A stretch of 64,000 bases of DNA from Sycobia sp. Sy_11 (GCA_018907035.1 JACCIC010000348.1:124001-188000), one strand, 5' to 3'. Shown: positions 45,255-57,172, numbered from the stretch's first letter. Numbers and translations: made by a program. Notes: a model not told the origin generated them from the letters alone.

Positions 45255-48200
45255 TTACTGTCTGTTTGACGACTCTTGTCCGAAGCATTTGGATCTGATA
45301 ATATTCTTACACGTGAAGTCAAAGATTTTAAATATGTCAGGGTGATTTATTAAGTCATTTTCACACACAGGCCAAGAACCTTTCTTTGTAATTAAGTGTT
45401 CTTTGATTTCTGTTCTTTCTGTGTCGTATAATGGACACTCGAAGAGAACATGGCCCGGAGTCTCAATCTGCCCGCAGAAACATTTATCTGTGTCAGACAG
45501 ATTTCTTTTGTGAAGTGAGTAATTAAAATCACCATGTCCACTTAAAAATTGCACGTTATAATAATTTAGATTTATCCAAGAGTACGTCATCCTCTGCCGT
45601 ACATCAGGAAAGTACTTTTTAGTTACTTCACCGACGTCCGAGGCTGTCCATTTATCTTGCCACTTTTCGTATAAGACATCTTTTATACTGGCCACTGCGA
45701 TCTCTTTGTCGCAGTTTTCATCGTAAGTTATGTCATTTATTTGGAAGGACTCGCCTTTATTTAATCGGCGTTTAAACAGTTTTTCCATCACCACAAGTTC
45801 TAATGGTAATTTGCCGCAAATTACCTGTAGTGCCTTTGTAGAGCACGTGTTGTAAGCCCTGCTAGTTCTTAGCAGGGGAAATCTTTGAACTTTTTCTAAC
45901 TCGTGGTGATGTTTCTGTGTATCAATCAAATCTCCCCAGGCAGATACTCCATACATAATTGTTGGTATGAACACACCATCATAAAGAGTGTCGAGTGTCA
46001 AGTGATTCAGACCCCAGGTACTCTGTGCAATCATTCGTATACGGTTATAAAACGCTCGTATCTTATTGTTTACTGTACGAAAGTGCACATTAATACTGAA
46101 TCCTTGACTGATGGTTATTCCCAAATATGTTACTTTTTCGGAGTATTTAATGCCTTTGTTTAGTATTTTTATACAGGGAGGTCTAATCCCTCCTTTGCCA
46201 GTATGTCTTATTGAGCCAGAGATGGACCCTTTCGAAATCAGTTTCTTCATTGTTAAGTCTTTATATGAGACAGCTTTCTTACCGCAGTCAAGTCGACTGC
46301 CTTTATCTTTAAGTAAGATAAGCTCTGTTTTGGATTTCGAAAGTTCAAGATTTTGTTCTTGACACCATTTGACAATGATGTCAGTGTACTTTTGCGCCTC
46401 AGATTCAACTTCTCTTCTGGAGTCTCCTCCGACTACCAGTAATTAAGTCGTCAGCGTATGCCACTACTTTCCCTCCGCTATGCGTAAGACGCATTAATAG
46501 CGAGTCCATACATATGTTCCAGAAGTCCGGTCCTAATATTGAACCTTGCGGACATCCTTTATTTAGGTTCTTACGAACTACTTGAAAGTTGTCGGTTACA
46601 GATACTTTTCTATTTGAAAGGTAAGACTCTATCAGTCTATAGATGTTTGTGGGGCAGTCTCTCTTTCGGAGCTCCTCTAAGATTTTCGACCACTGGAGAT
46701 TGTCAAATGCTCCAGTGATATCAAATAGAATGCCATATATTAATTTCTTTTCATAGTTGTTTATCAGAGTTTTGAGCTCTGATATGGCATCTTCAGTACC
46801 CCTACCTTTTTTAAAGCCAAATTGTCTATCAGAGGCGTACTCTCCATGTGAAATACAATTCGACAATCTATAACCAATCAGTCTTTCAAGAACCTTGCTG
46901 AGAATAGGAAGAAGACATATAGGTCTGTATGACTTCACCAGGGAAGGATCCTTTCCACTGGATTTAAGGAGTGTCCTCACCTCACCTACTTTCCAGGAGT
47001 CCGGAAACGAGCCATACTGTAATGTCGAATTAAATAATTTTAACAAAACCAATAGATATTTCGACTTTATCACACTTTTTACCATTTCAACTTCCACATA
47101 GTCTAGACCTGGGGCTTTGCCATTTTTCATTTTCTTTATAGCTGTTATTATTTCTATCGTAGACCATGCAGAGACATCATTGGAAGTGGATGTATACAGT
47201 ATGTTCGATGTCGTTTGGGGTGAATTTTCATCACCAAACAGACCATCGAGTAGTGCTCGAGCCGTAGACTCCCAGTCAGTGGTAAAATTGCCAGCACTAT
47301 CATTTAAGGAATTTATAATTTGTTTCGGGAGAATCTTCTCCTTCGAAATCTTATATACAAACCCATAAGCATTCCTCCCGCTATTTAACTCAACAAAGTT
47401 TCTCCAGCTTTCCGATCGGATTTTATTTATGTTTCTTGTGTACTTCTTTCTTTCAAGTAGATATCTACGTCTTTTAATATCTCTGCGGAGTAGATCAGGC
47501 TCCGCTTGATATATCTTACGTAGTTTGTACACATTTTTCTTATAGCCAGAGAGTTCGTTAGTCCACCAAGGGACCGACTTCTGGAACATCTTCTTTTTAG
47601 GGATTGTTTTATTTGCAGCTCTTGTAATCTCGTCAACTATATCGTTTGCGTAATTGTTGACATCAGCACAGTTTCGAATCGGTCTTTCGTATAGAGACAC
47701 AGATGATTGATCTAATAACTGAATAAATTTTTCCCAGTTTGCATATTTGATGTTATACCTAGGCCGTTTAAGTCTAGGTAGCTGGGCAGAGCTTCCCAAT
47801 TCAATTGCTATAACTTCATGGTCGCTACTTATCCAGTTATCAGTGACCGACCAGTTGGAGACACTCGCAAGACCTTGTATATCACACATTGTAATATCGA
47901 TGTCCCTTTCACCTTTCTTATAGGTACATCTCTCATGTAATTTATTAATGCATATTAGATCGTGTGAAAATACAAAGTCCTCAACTTGTAGTCCTCTTTC
48001 GTCGCTAGTCATCACTCTGGAGCTCCATGTAGGAGAGGTAGCATTAACATCTGACGCTATAATAATGTGCTTTCCTCTCGTGACGTCTAGGACTTTTCCA
48101 AGTTGGTTCAGATATATGTCTATGTCATGCGAATACTGACAATAGAGAGACACAACATAAAAATCACCGCCAGGACCTGAGATATGCACACAGACACAAT

Positions 48201-48462
48201 GGGTCGTGCTGACTGCCTTGAGAAGTGTGCCGGTGTAATCATTGTTCAGTATTACAACGCATGCCCACGGCATTTCTTTATTGGAGGATCCAACAAATAT
48301 CTGATTGGAGTATCTCCCCATACCAACAATAGCATTTGTATGTTGATAAGGTTCCTGTGCTAAGATTATGGCTGCTTTAACCTCATGTGCTCTAGTCATT
48401 AATTCATCAGTAGCTAATCTACTTCGTCCAATGTTAGATTGTAATATAATGGTTTTATCCAT
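45255..48462 (-). pseudogene. T6 ORF2, one two-allele insertion
   Basis: Open from the ATG at 48462 to 46405, and from 46434 to 45255 in another frame. The single lesion is at 46440-46441 (accagtaatta, where other units have accagaatta or accagtatta), immediately after YADDLI. All other motifs are intact. One base separates this copy from a full 1068-codon ORF. Confidence 0.9.
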
Positions 48463-49730
48463 AGTCCGTGTTATTATCAAGCGTTCTAGAGCTGCTTTGT
48501 ATAATGGACAGCTATTATCCATTGTATGCTTACATGGCTTCTTGGCCTTTAAGCATGGGATGCAGCTACGTTCTTTGCTCTTACAATTCGCAATAACGTG
48601 ATCCTCTAGAGCCACATTTACCGCATACTTCTTTTTCATATTTGACAGTATTTGGACACATGACCAGTACATTTGGCACTTGTAGCATCGACTCACCGCT
48701 TGAAAATCTGCAACTTTGCAGCTTTGCCAGCCTATGAAAAGACGCTGGCCTACAAGAATATTTCTTATGGCAGCTGGGGCAATACAGACAACGTGCACGT
48801 TGCTCTTGTCCCGTTTGCCTGTTTTGAATAAAACTTTAAACTCTTTTTCTGCGGAATCGTCGATGCTAAGAAACGACGAATTATTTTGCTCTTTTATAAT
48901 ATTAATTAATTCATCTTCTTTGATGTTTGTTGGAACATCATATATAATTATTCTAGGCAACCTCTTTCTAAGCGCAGAAGATTCGAGGTTATTTTCTTTA
49001 AGCTTCGGATGGCTTTGCAGTTTGGCTAGGTCTGACTCACTTTCAGTCTCAATTACAACGAACCCAGATTTGTCTTCCTTAGACCTTTAATCTTTAAATT
49101 TTCTTTTGCTGGGTTTATGGCCGATTTGATCTTCTTTTCGATGACGTCTGCGTCATCTTTCCATTTTTGGATTTAATAGCTATTGAGTACCGTTTGATTG
49201 GTACTCGATCCTTATTTATGAGATGCAGTCTTAATCGGCGGAATGGTCTGCCTAGCAACCTCGCTGTATAGAACTGGACTTTCCTTTTCGGTTTCAGTAG
49301 CACTTAATCTGCCTTTCATAATGCCATTTTCCAAGGCTAATTTACTAATTACGCCTTGCGCTTTTATGAGCATGTCTTTGACGACATCATCAACGCTCTT
49401 AGTAAATTTGTTTGATTGCCTTAACTTTTGAAGATTTTCTAGTAAATCTTCGGCAAGAGCATTAAATTCGTCTATTGCTTTGTGTTCGTAGGTTAGGTCT
49501 ATCTCCAGAGGAGTGACCCTTTTACGCTTTCTTGCTGTCACAAAAGGCTTGTTCTCCGTGTCCATATTCTGCTGAATTCTTTTCAGAACGACAGCTGCTT
49601 CCTTTGCGCTATTGTGGTTCCCCCCAGAATCCTCGGAACCAGAGCCGACCACCGGGGCTTGCACCCGATCGGAATCGACTGGAGAATTACAATCTCCCTG
49701 GGGTAGCGTTTGTTTTTCATTAGCGCTCAT
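48455..49730 (-). pseudogene. T6 ORF1, about seven one-base indels, fused in frame to ORF2
   Basis: Starts MSANEKQTLPQ. Lesions: near 49219 (tttatgagatg, union of ttattg and ttagag), losses in T-runs near 49161 and 49072, insertions near 48667 (accagtac), 48643 (tttgacag) and 48607 (cctctagagcc), and a loss near 48476. The last one removes the normal stop overlap, so the frame from 48960 runs straight into ORF2 (851-codon fusion ending at 46405). Zinc-knuckle codons are present but split between frames. A Gag-Pol fusion is probably not biological here. Confidence 0.88.
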
Positions 49731-49854
49731 TTTAATTTATTTGTTTTGGTCTGGGATTTTGAAAAATTAACAGATTAATGCACAATCCGCAGCCGACCCT
49801 TAGATCTTACGCTTCTTAAGTTTATAATACACAGAGAATGACGGAGGAGAAACC

Positions 49855-50204
49855 CGTACGCATTGCTTTTCTATTAGCATAATTTGTCGTACGCATTGCT
49901 TTAAGGCTCAAAGCCGTGCGCATTGCTTTCCGACATCATGCGGAAAGTGTGCGCATTGCTTTTTTGAAAATAAAAGCGTGCGCATTGCTTAAGATTAGCA
50001 CAGTGAAATCCAAATTCTTTATGCGCATTGCTTTTAAGCGAGGTATACTTGTTATTGTGCACTAAGCGTGCGCATTGCTTAATAAATGGCAGAAAAAATT
50101 ACGTGAAGTCACGTGCGCATTACTCACAATAAGCATCACGAAAATTTCATGCGCATTGCTTTTCATGTAAGCACATAAAACAAAACAGCGCACGCATTAC
50201 TTTT
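49855..50204 (-). repeat. T6 spaced AAGCAATGCGCA motif cluster
   Basis: Ten motif copies, T1-type spacers. Confidence 0.9.
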
Positions 50205-50694
50205 ATTCTGAGCACGGATAGCCTCCCCCACCAGACTCATATGTTAGTAAAAAAATAAAATAGCTGATATGCTAGTGCAGAGCACCAGCACATCAGCATA
50301 ATACCAGCATACAGACTGTACACCATCCAATGCAATATTCATTCCCAGACCGGTTAGCCAGTCACCCGTTAGCCGCCTGTGCATCGCCACGTGCGAGATA
50401 CACGACGTTTCCAGACCTTACGACTTGGACGTGGGTGTGGCACTTGGCTCCCTCGAGCTCCACGAGCACCGTGGATTGGCTTATGAGGGTACACCTTAAA
50501 GGCCCGGCCCAAAGGGACAGTGAATGTTGGTTAGTACTACAGATGGTCGTAGTACTGCGGTACCTCGGTCTTTCGACCATATCCGCAGGTATACCCTCCT
50601 CCAGCGCAAACACAGAGTCAAGGAGACCGACTCGGAAAAACCCCGCTCGAGATAGATTTTAGATCTCAGAGCGAGTTGGCTCTCCCTATAGGGA

Positions 50695-50796
50695 GGTGAC
50701 TCATTTAGCCGTACATCCCATGTCCACTCAAGACTTTAAGTGAAGATGCGATGCACGTTGCCCAGCGGGGACCTCGTGGAGGTAGAGTCACCGGCC
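50695..50796 (-). ncRNA. T6 candidate HDV-like ribozyme (one P4 substitution)
   Basis: Differs from the other copies only at 50739 (g to a on the plus strand). This turns a C-G pair of the apical P4 hairpin into U-G, so pairing is kept. Confidence 0.5.
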
Positions 50797-51179
50797 AGAT
50801 CTTATGCTCGAGCCCATTTTAATTTTATTTAATTGTCATATTCGTCGTCATATCACTCAAATTCTTAAGTTTCATCGTTATTACTTATTTGTACTAAAAA
50901 CTTCAGATTCGAATCTTAAGAGAGAGCTCGTCTTTAGTTAATATGTCAAAGTTGTCAAGGTGTAAATAGGACAACACAAAAGGTATATAGGACGACACAA
51001 ATAATTTATTGTTTGTAACCAAACATCGTTATAATATATATAAACATATAGACATAAAACATTTAAGAAGACACTCAGTTTTAAAATACACGGACATTAT
51101 TTATTTGATGTACCGAGGTATCAGTCAGTCGCGAGGATTTATGATAACAGTCGTCGGTCTAGAAACGACTCTGTTTCAT

Positions 51180-52012
51180 TTACTGTCTGTTTGACGACTC
51201 TTGTCCGAAGCATTTGGATCTGATAATATTCTTACACGTGAAGTCAAAGATTTTAAATATGTCAGGGTGATTTATTAAGTCATTTTCACACACAGGCCAA
51301 GAACCTTTCTTTGTAATTAAGTGTTCTTTGATTTCTGTCCTTTCTGTGTCGTATAATGGACACTCGAAGAGAACATGGCCCGGAGTCTCAATCTGCCCGC
51401 AGAAACATTTATCTGTGTCAGACAGATTTCTTTTGTGGAGTGAGTAATTAAAATCACCATGTCCACTTAAAAATTGCACGTTGTAATAATTTAGATTTAT
51501 CCAAGAGTACGTCATCCTCTGCCGTACATCAGGAAAGTACTTTTTAGTTACTTCACCGACGTCCGAGGCTGTCCATTTATCTTGCCACTTTTCGTATAAG
51601 ACATCTTTTATACTGGCCACTGCGTTCTCTTTGTCGCAATTTTCATCGTAAGTTATGTCGTTTATTTGGAAGGACTCGCCTTTATTTAATCGGCGTTTAA
51701 GCAGTTTTTCCATCACCACAAGTTCTAATGGTAATTTGCCGCAAATTACCTGTAGTGCCTTTGTAGAGCACGTGTTGTAAGCCCTGCTAGTTCTTAGCAG
51801 GGGAAATCTTTGAACTTTTTCTAACTCGTGGTGATGTTTCTGTGTATCAATCAGATCTCCCCAGGCAGATACTCCATACATAATTGTTGGTATGAACACA
51901 CCATCATAAAGAGTGTCGAGTGTCAAGTGATTCAGACCCCAGGTACTCTGTGCAATCATTCGTATACGGTTATAAAACGCTCGTATCTTATTGTTTACTG
52001 TACGAAAGTGCA
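51180..52012 (-). pseudogene. T7 ORF2 remnant (C-terminal 276 codons)
   Basis: Begins at the codons for HFRTVNNKIRAF (residue 793 of the intact protein) and runs open to the normal stop, including the GHGDFN motif and CxCx7Hx4C finger. The frame continues upstream through the deletion joint into 5' UTR sequence without a stop as far as 52088, but there is no ORF2 start. Confidence 0.92.
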
Positions 52013-52202
52013 AAGCCCAAAGGTACAGTGAATGTTGGTTAGTACTACAGATGGTCGTAGTACTGCGGTACCTCGGTCTTTCGACCATATCCGCAGGTAT
52101 ACCATCCTCCAGCGCAAACGCAGAGCCAAGGAGACCGACTCGGAAAAACCCCGCTCGAGATAGATTTTAGATCTCAGAGCGAGTTGGCTCTCCCTATAGG
52201 GA

Positions 52203-52304
52203 GGTGACTCATTTAGCCGTACATCCCATGTCCACTCAAGACTTTGAGTGAAGATGCGATGCACGTTGCCCAGCGGGGACCTCGTGGAGGTAGAGTCACC
52301 GGCC
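52203..52304 (-). ncRNA. T7 candidate HDV-like ribozyme
   Basis: Same 102-nt sequence as T8, kept although most of the unit is deleted. Confidence 0.5.
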
Positions 52305-52336
52305 AGATCTTATGCTCGAGCCCGTTTTAATTTTAA

Positions 52337-52353
52337 TTTTTTTTTTTTTTTTT
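52337..52353 (-). repeat. T8 tail poly(A) tract, A17 on the sense strand
   Basis: Seventeen consecutive T on the plus strand inside the A-rich 3' tail. The other units have only about 14-20 mixed A/T bases here. This marks the position of the RNA-derived 3' end. Confidence 0.9.
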
Positions 52354-52698
52354 AATTGTCATATTCGTCATATCACTCAATTCTTAAGTTTCATCGTTGT
52401 TACTTATTTATACTAAAAACTTCAGATTCGAATCTTAAGAGAGAGCTCGTCTTTAGTTTATATGTCAAAGTTGTCAAGGTGTAAATGGGACAACACAAAA
52501 AGTATATAGGACGACACAAATAATTTATTGTTTGTGACAAAACATCGTTATAATATATATAAACATATAGACATAAAACATTTAAGAAGACACTCAGTTT
52601 TAAAATACACGGACATTATTTATTTGATGTACCGAGGTATCAGTCAGTCGCGAGGATTTATGATTATAGTCGTCGGTCTAGAAACGACTCTGTTTCAT

Positions 52699-55600
52699 TT
52701 ACTGTCTGTTTGACGACTCTTGTCCGAAGCATTTGGATCTGATAATATTCTTACACGTGAAGTCAAATATTTTAAATATGTCAGGGTGATTTACTAAGTC
52801 ATTTTCACACACAGGCCAAGAACCTTTCTTTGTAATTAAGTGTTCTTTGATTTCTGTTCTTTCTGTGTCGTATAATGGACACTCGAAGAGAACATGGCCC
52901 GGAGTCTCAATCTGCCCGCAGGAACATTTATCTGTGTCAGACAGATTTCTTTTGTGAAGTGAGTAATTAAAGTCACCATGTCCACTTAAAAATTGCACGT
53001 TATAATAATTTAGATTTATCCAAGAGTACGTCATCCTCTGCCGTACATCAGGAAAGTACTTTTTAGTTACTTCACCGACGTCCGAGGCTGTCCATTTATC
53101 TTGCCACTTTTTGTATAAGACATCTTTTATACTGGCCACTGCGCTCTCTTTGTCGCAGTTTTCATCATAAGTTATGTCGTTTATTTGGAAGGACTCGCCT
53201 TTATTTAATCGGCGTTTAAACAGTTTTTCCATCACCACAAGTTCTAATGGTAATTTGCCGCAAATTACCTGTAGTGCCTTTGTAGAGCACGTGTTGTAAG
53301 CCCTGCTAGTTCTTAGCAGGGGAAATCTTTGGACTTTTTCTAACTCGTGGTGATGTTTCTGTGTATCAATCAAATCTCCCCAGGCAGATACTCCATACAT
53401 AATTGTTGGTATGAACACACCATCATAAAGAGTGTCGAGTGTCAAGTGATTCAGACCCCAGGTACTCTGTGCAATCATTCGTATACGGTTATAGAACGCT
53501 CGTATCTTTTTGTTTACTGTACGAAAGTGCACATTAATACTGAATCCTTGACTGATGGTTATTCCCAAATATGTTACTTTTTCGGAGTATTTAATGCCTT
53601 TATTTAGTATTTTTATACAGGGAGGTCTAATCCCTCCTTTGCCAGTATGTCTTATTGAGCCAGAGATGGACCCTTTCGAAATCAGTTTCTTCATTGTTAA
53701 ATCTTTATATGAGACAGCTTTCTTACCGCAGTCAAGTCGACTGCCTTTATCTTTAAGTAAGATAAGCTCTGTTTTGGATTTCGAAAGTTCAAGATTTTGT
53801 TCTTGACACCATTTGACAATGATGTCAGTGTACTTTTGCGCCTCAGATTCAACCTCTCTTCTGGAGTCTCCTCCGACTACCAGAATTAAGTCGTCAGCGT
53901 ATGCCACTACTTTCCCTCCGCTATGCGTAAGACGCATTAATAGCGAGTCCATACATATGTTCCAGAAGTCCGGTCCTAATATTGAACCTTGCGGACATCC
54001 TTTATTTAGGTTCTTACGAACTACTTGAAAGTTGTCGGTTACAGATACTTTTCTATTTGAAAGGTAAGACTCTATCAGTCTATAGATGTTTGTGGGGCAG
54101 TCTCTTTTTCGGAGCTCCTCTAAGATTTTCGACCACTGGAGATTATCAAATGCTCCAGTGATATCAAATAGAATGCCATATATTAATTTCTTTTCATAGT
54201 TGTCTATCAAAGTTTTGAGCTCTGATATGGCATCTTCAGTACCCCTACCTTTTTTAAAGCCAAATTGTCTATCGGAGGCGTACTCTCCATGTGAAATACA
54301 ATTTGACAATCTATAACCAATCAGTCTTTCAAGAACCTTGCTGAGAATAGGAAGAAGACATATAGGTCTGTATGACTTCACCAGGGAAGGATCCTTTCCA
54401 CTGGATTTAAGGAGTGTCCTCACCTCACCTACTTTCCAGGAGTCCGGAAACGAGCCATACTGTAATGTCGAATTAAATAATTTTAACAAAACCAATAGAT
54501 ATTTCGACTTTATCACACTTTTTACCATTTCAACTTCCACATAGTCTAGACCCGGGGCTTTGCCATTTTTCATTTTCTTTATAGATGTTATTATTTCTAT
54601 CATAGACCATGCAGGGACATCATTGGAAGTGGATGTATACAGTATGTTCGATGTCGTTTGGGGTGAATTTTCATTACCAAACAGACCATCGAGTAGTGCT
54701 CGAGCCGTAGACTCCCAGTCAGTGGTAAAATTGCCAGCACTATCATTTAATGAATTTATGATTTGTTTCGGGAGAATCTTCTCCTTCGAAATCTTATATA
54801 CAAACCCATAAGCATTCCTCCTGCTATTTAACTCAACAAAGTTTCTCCAGCTTTCCGATCGGATTTTATTTATGTTTCTTGTGTACTTCTTTCTTTCAAG
54901 TAGATATCTACGTCTTTTAATATCTCTGCGGAGTAGATCAGGCTCCGCTTGATATATCTTACGTAGTTTGTACACATTTTTCTTATAGCCAGAGAGTTCG
55001 TTAGTCCACCAAGGGACCGACTTCTGGAACATCTTCTTTTTAGGGATTGTTTTATTAGCAGCTCTTGTAATCTCGTCAACTATATCGTTTGCGTAATTGT
55101 TGACATCAGCACAGTTTCGAATCGGTCTTTCGTAAAGAGACACAAACGATTGATCTAATAACTGAATAAATTTTTCCCAGTTTGCATATTTGATGTTATA
55201 CCTAGGCCGTTTAAGTCTAGGTAGCTGGGCAGAGCTTCCCAATTCAATAGCTATAACTTCATGGTCGCTACTTATCCAGTTATCAGTGACCGACCAGTTG
55301 GAGACACTCGCAAGACCTTGTATATCACACATTGTAATATCGATGTCCCTTTCACCTTTCTTATAGGTACATCTCTCATGTAGTTTATTAATGCATATTA
55401 GATCGTGTGAAAATACAAAGTCCTCAACTTGTAGTCCTCTTTCGTCGCTAATCATCACTCTGGAGCTCCATGTAGGAGAGGTAGCATTAACATCTGACGC
55501 TATAATAATGTGCTTTCCTCTCGTGACGTCTAGGACTTTTCCAAGTTGGTTCAGATATATGTCTATGTCATGCGAATACTGACAATAGAGAGAGACAACA

Positions 55601-55905
55601 TAAAAATCACCGCCAGGACCTGAGATATGCACACAGACGCAATGGGTCGTGCTGACTGCCTTGAGAAGTGTGCCGGTGTAATCATTGTTCAGTATTACAA
55701 CGCATGCCCACGGCATTTCTTTATTGGAGGATCCAACAAATATCTGATTGGAGTATCTCCCCATACCAACAATAGCATTTGTATGTTGATAAGGTTCCTG
55801 TGCTAAGATTATGGCTGCTTTAACCTCATGTGCTCTAGTCATTAATTCATCAGTAGCTAATCTACTTCGTCCAATATTGGATTGCAGTATAATGGTTTTA
55901 TCCAT
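52699..55905 (-). CDS. T8 ORF2: endonuclease/reverse transcriptase, 1068 aa, intact
   Basis: All catalytic and zinc-finger residues listed for T3 are present. Differences from T3 are few: DQSFVSLYER, NDVPAWSMIE, RTVNKKIRAF, KCSCGQIETPGH (Ser for Phe inside the finger) and CDKESAVASIKDVL. The S-for-F change leaves the CxCx7Hx4C spacing unchanged. T9 shares most of these, marking T8 and T9 as near neighbours in descent. Confidence 0.97.
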   Translation of the reverse strand: MDKTIILQSNIGRSRLATDELMTRAHEVKAAIILAQEPYQHTNAIVGMGRYSNQIFVGSSNKEMPWACVVILNNDYTGTLLKAVSTTHCVCVHISGPGGDFYVVSLYCQYSHDIDIYLNQLGKVLDVTRGKHIIIASDVNATSPTWSSRVMISDERGLQVEDFVFSHDLICINKLHERCTYKKGERDIDITMCDIQGLASVSNWSVTDNWISSDHEVIAIELGSSAQLPRLKRPRYNIKYANWEKFIQLLDQSFVSLYERPIRNCADVNNYANDIVDEITRAANKTIPKKKMFQKSVPWWTNELSGYKKNVYKLRKIYQAEPDLLRRDIKRRRYLLERKKYTRNINKIRSESWRNFVELNSRRNAYGFVYKISKEKILPKQIINSLNDSAGNFTTDWESTARALLDGLFGNENSPQTTSNILYTSTSNDVPAWSMIEIITSIKKMKNGKAPGLDYVEVEMVKSVIKSKYLLVLLKLFNSTLQYGSFPDSWKVGEVRTLLKSSGKDPSLVKSYRPICLLPILSKVLERLIGYRLSNCISHGEYASDRQFGFKKGRGTEDAISELKTLIDNYEKKLIYGILFDITGAFDNLQWSKILEELRKRDCPTNIYRLIESYLSNRKVSVTDNFQVVRKNLNKGCPQGSILGPDFWNICMDSLLMRLTHSGGKVVAYADDLILVVGGDSRREVESEAQKYTDIIVKWCQEQNLELSKSKTELILLKDKGSRLDCGKKAVSYKDLTMKKLISKGSISGSIRHTGKGGIRPPCIKILNKGIKYSEKVTYLGITISQGFSINVHFRTVNKKIRAFYNRIRMIAQSTWGLNHLTLDTLYDGVFIPTIMYGVSAWGDLIDTQKHHHELEKVQRFPLLRTSRAYNTCSTKALQVICGKLPLELVVMEKLFKRRLNKGESFQINDITYDENCDKESAVASIKDVLYKKWQDKWTASDVGEVTKKYFPDVRQRMTYSWINLNYYNVQFLSGHGDFNYSLHKRNLSDTDKCSCGQIETPGHVLFECPLYDTERTEIKEHLITKKGSWPVCENDLVNHPDIFKIFDFTCKNIIRSKCFGQESSNRQ

Positions 55906-57172
55906 AGTCCGTGTTGTTTATCAAGCGTTCTAGAGCTGCTTTGTATAATGGACAGCTATTATCCATTGTATGCTTACATGGCTTCTTGGCCTTTAAGCAT
56001 GGGATGCAGCTACGTTCTTTGCTCTTACAATTGGCTATAACGTGTTCCTCAGAGCCACATTTACCACAAACTTCTTTTTCATGTTTGCAGTATTTGGACA
56101 CGTGACCATACATTTGGCACTTATAGCACCGACTTACCGCTTGAAAATCTGCAACTTTGCAGCTTTGCCAGCCTATGAAAAGACGCTGACCTACAAGAAT
56201 ATTTCTTATGGCAGCTGGGGCAATACAGACAACGTGCACGTTGCTCTTGTCCCGTTTGCCTGTTTTGAATAATACTTTAAACTCTTTTTCTGCGGAATCG
56301 TCGATGCTAAGAAACGACGAATTATTTTGCTCTTTTATAATATTAATTAATTCATCTTCTTTGATGTTTGTTGGAACATCATATATAATTATTCTAGGCA
56401 ACCTCTTTCTAAGCGCAGAAGATTCGAGGTTATTTTCTTTAAGCTTCGGATGGCTTTGCAGTTTGGCTAGGTCTGACTCACTTTCAGTCTCAATTACAAC
56501 GAACCCAGATTTTGTCTTCCTTAGACCTTTAATCTTTAAATTTTCTTTTGCTGGGTTTATGGCCGATTTGATCTTCTTTTCGATGACGTCTGCGTCATCT
56601 TTTCCATTTTTGGATTTAATAGCTATTGAGTACCGTTTGATTGGTACTCTATCCTTATTTATTGCTGCAGTCTTAATCGGCGGTATGGTCTGCCTAGCAA
56701 CCTCGCTGTATAGTGCTGGGCTTTCCTTTTTGGTTTCAGTAGCACTTAATCTGCCTTTCATAATGCCATTTTCCAAGGCTAATTTACTTATTACGCCTTG
56801 CGCTTTTATGAGCATATCTTTGACGACATCATCAACGCTCTTAGTAAATTTGTTTGATTGCCTTAACTTTTGAAGATTTTCTAGTAAATCTTCGGCAAGA
56901 GCATTAAATTCGTCTATTGCTTTGTGTTCGTAGGTTAGGTCTATCTCCAGAGGAGTGACCCTTTTACGCTTTCTTGCTGTCACAAAAGGCTTGTTCTCCG
57001 TGTCCATATTCTGCTGTATTCTTTTCAGAACGACAGCTGCTTCCTTTGCGCTATTGTGGTTCCCCCCAGAATCCTCGGAACCAGAGCCGACCACCGGGGC
57101 TTGCACCCGATCGGAATCGACTGGAGAATTACAATCTCCCTGGGGTAGCGTTTGTTTTTCAGTAGCGCTCAT
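55898..57172 (-). CDS. T8 ORF1: Gag-like protein, 424 aa, intact
   Basis: Open throughout, with Thr at residue 4 (MSATEK). The RRM-like strand and the zinc knuckles are as in T3, and the stop overlaps the ORF2 start. Confidence 0.96.
   Translation of the reverse strand: MSATEKQTLPQGDCNSPVDSDRVQAPVVGSGSEDSGGNHNSAKEAAVVLKRIQQNMDTENKPFVTARKRKRVTPLEIDLTYEHKAIDEFNALAEDLLENLQKLRQSNKFTKSVDDVVKDMLIKAQGVISKLALENGIMKGRLSATETKKESPALYSEVARQTIPPIKTAAINKDRVPIKRYSIAIKSKNGKDDADVIEKKIKSAINPAKENLKIKGLRKTKSGFVVIETESESDLAKLQSHPKLKENNLESSALRKRLPRIIIYDVPTNIKEDELINIIKEQNNSSFLSIDDSAEKEFKVLFKTGKRDKSNVHVVCIAPAAIRNILVGQRLFIGWQSCKVADFQAVSRCYKCQMYGHVSKYCKHEKEVCGKCGSEEHVIANCKSKERSCIPCLKAKKPCKHTMDNSCPLYKAALERLINNTDYG

Larger units (their letters stand above)
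44892..50815 (-). mobile_element. array copy T6, full length, both ORFs apparently frameshifted
   Basis: 5924 bp. Most lesions are two-allele insertions or single losses in T-runs. Because of one of them, ORF1 and ORF2 read as one fused frame. Confidence 0.94.
49731..50815 (-). other. T6 5' UTR
   Basis: Same organisation as in T1. Confidence 0.8.
50816..52323 (-). mobile_element. array copy T7, 1.5-kb internally deleted unit
   Basis: Retains the tail, 3' UTR, the last 276 ORF2 codons and the first about 310 nt of the 5' UTR, joined at about 52013 (gtgcaaagcccaaagg). About 4.4 kb is missing: the rest of the 5' UTR with all AAGCAATGCGCA motifs, ORF1, the endonuclease and the reverse transcriptase. 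The 5' side of the joint falls at the length-variable GGCCC tract. The ribozyme and the 3' end, the parts needed in cis, are kept. Confidence 0.94.

Noticed and set aside
46405..48960. 851-codon Gag-Pol fusion in T6
   Set aside because: The fusion depends on several indels, most of which look like consensus artefacts; the other units keep the ATGGATAA overlap.
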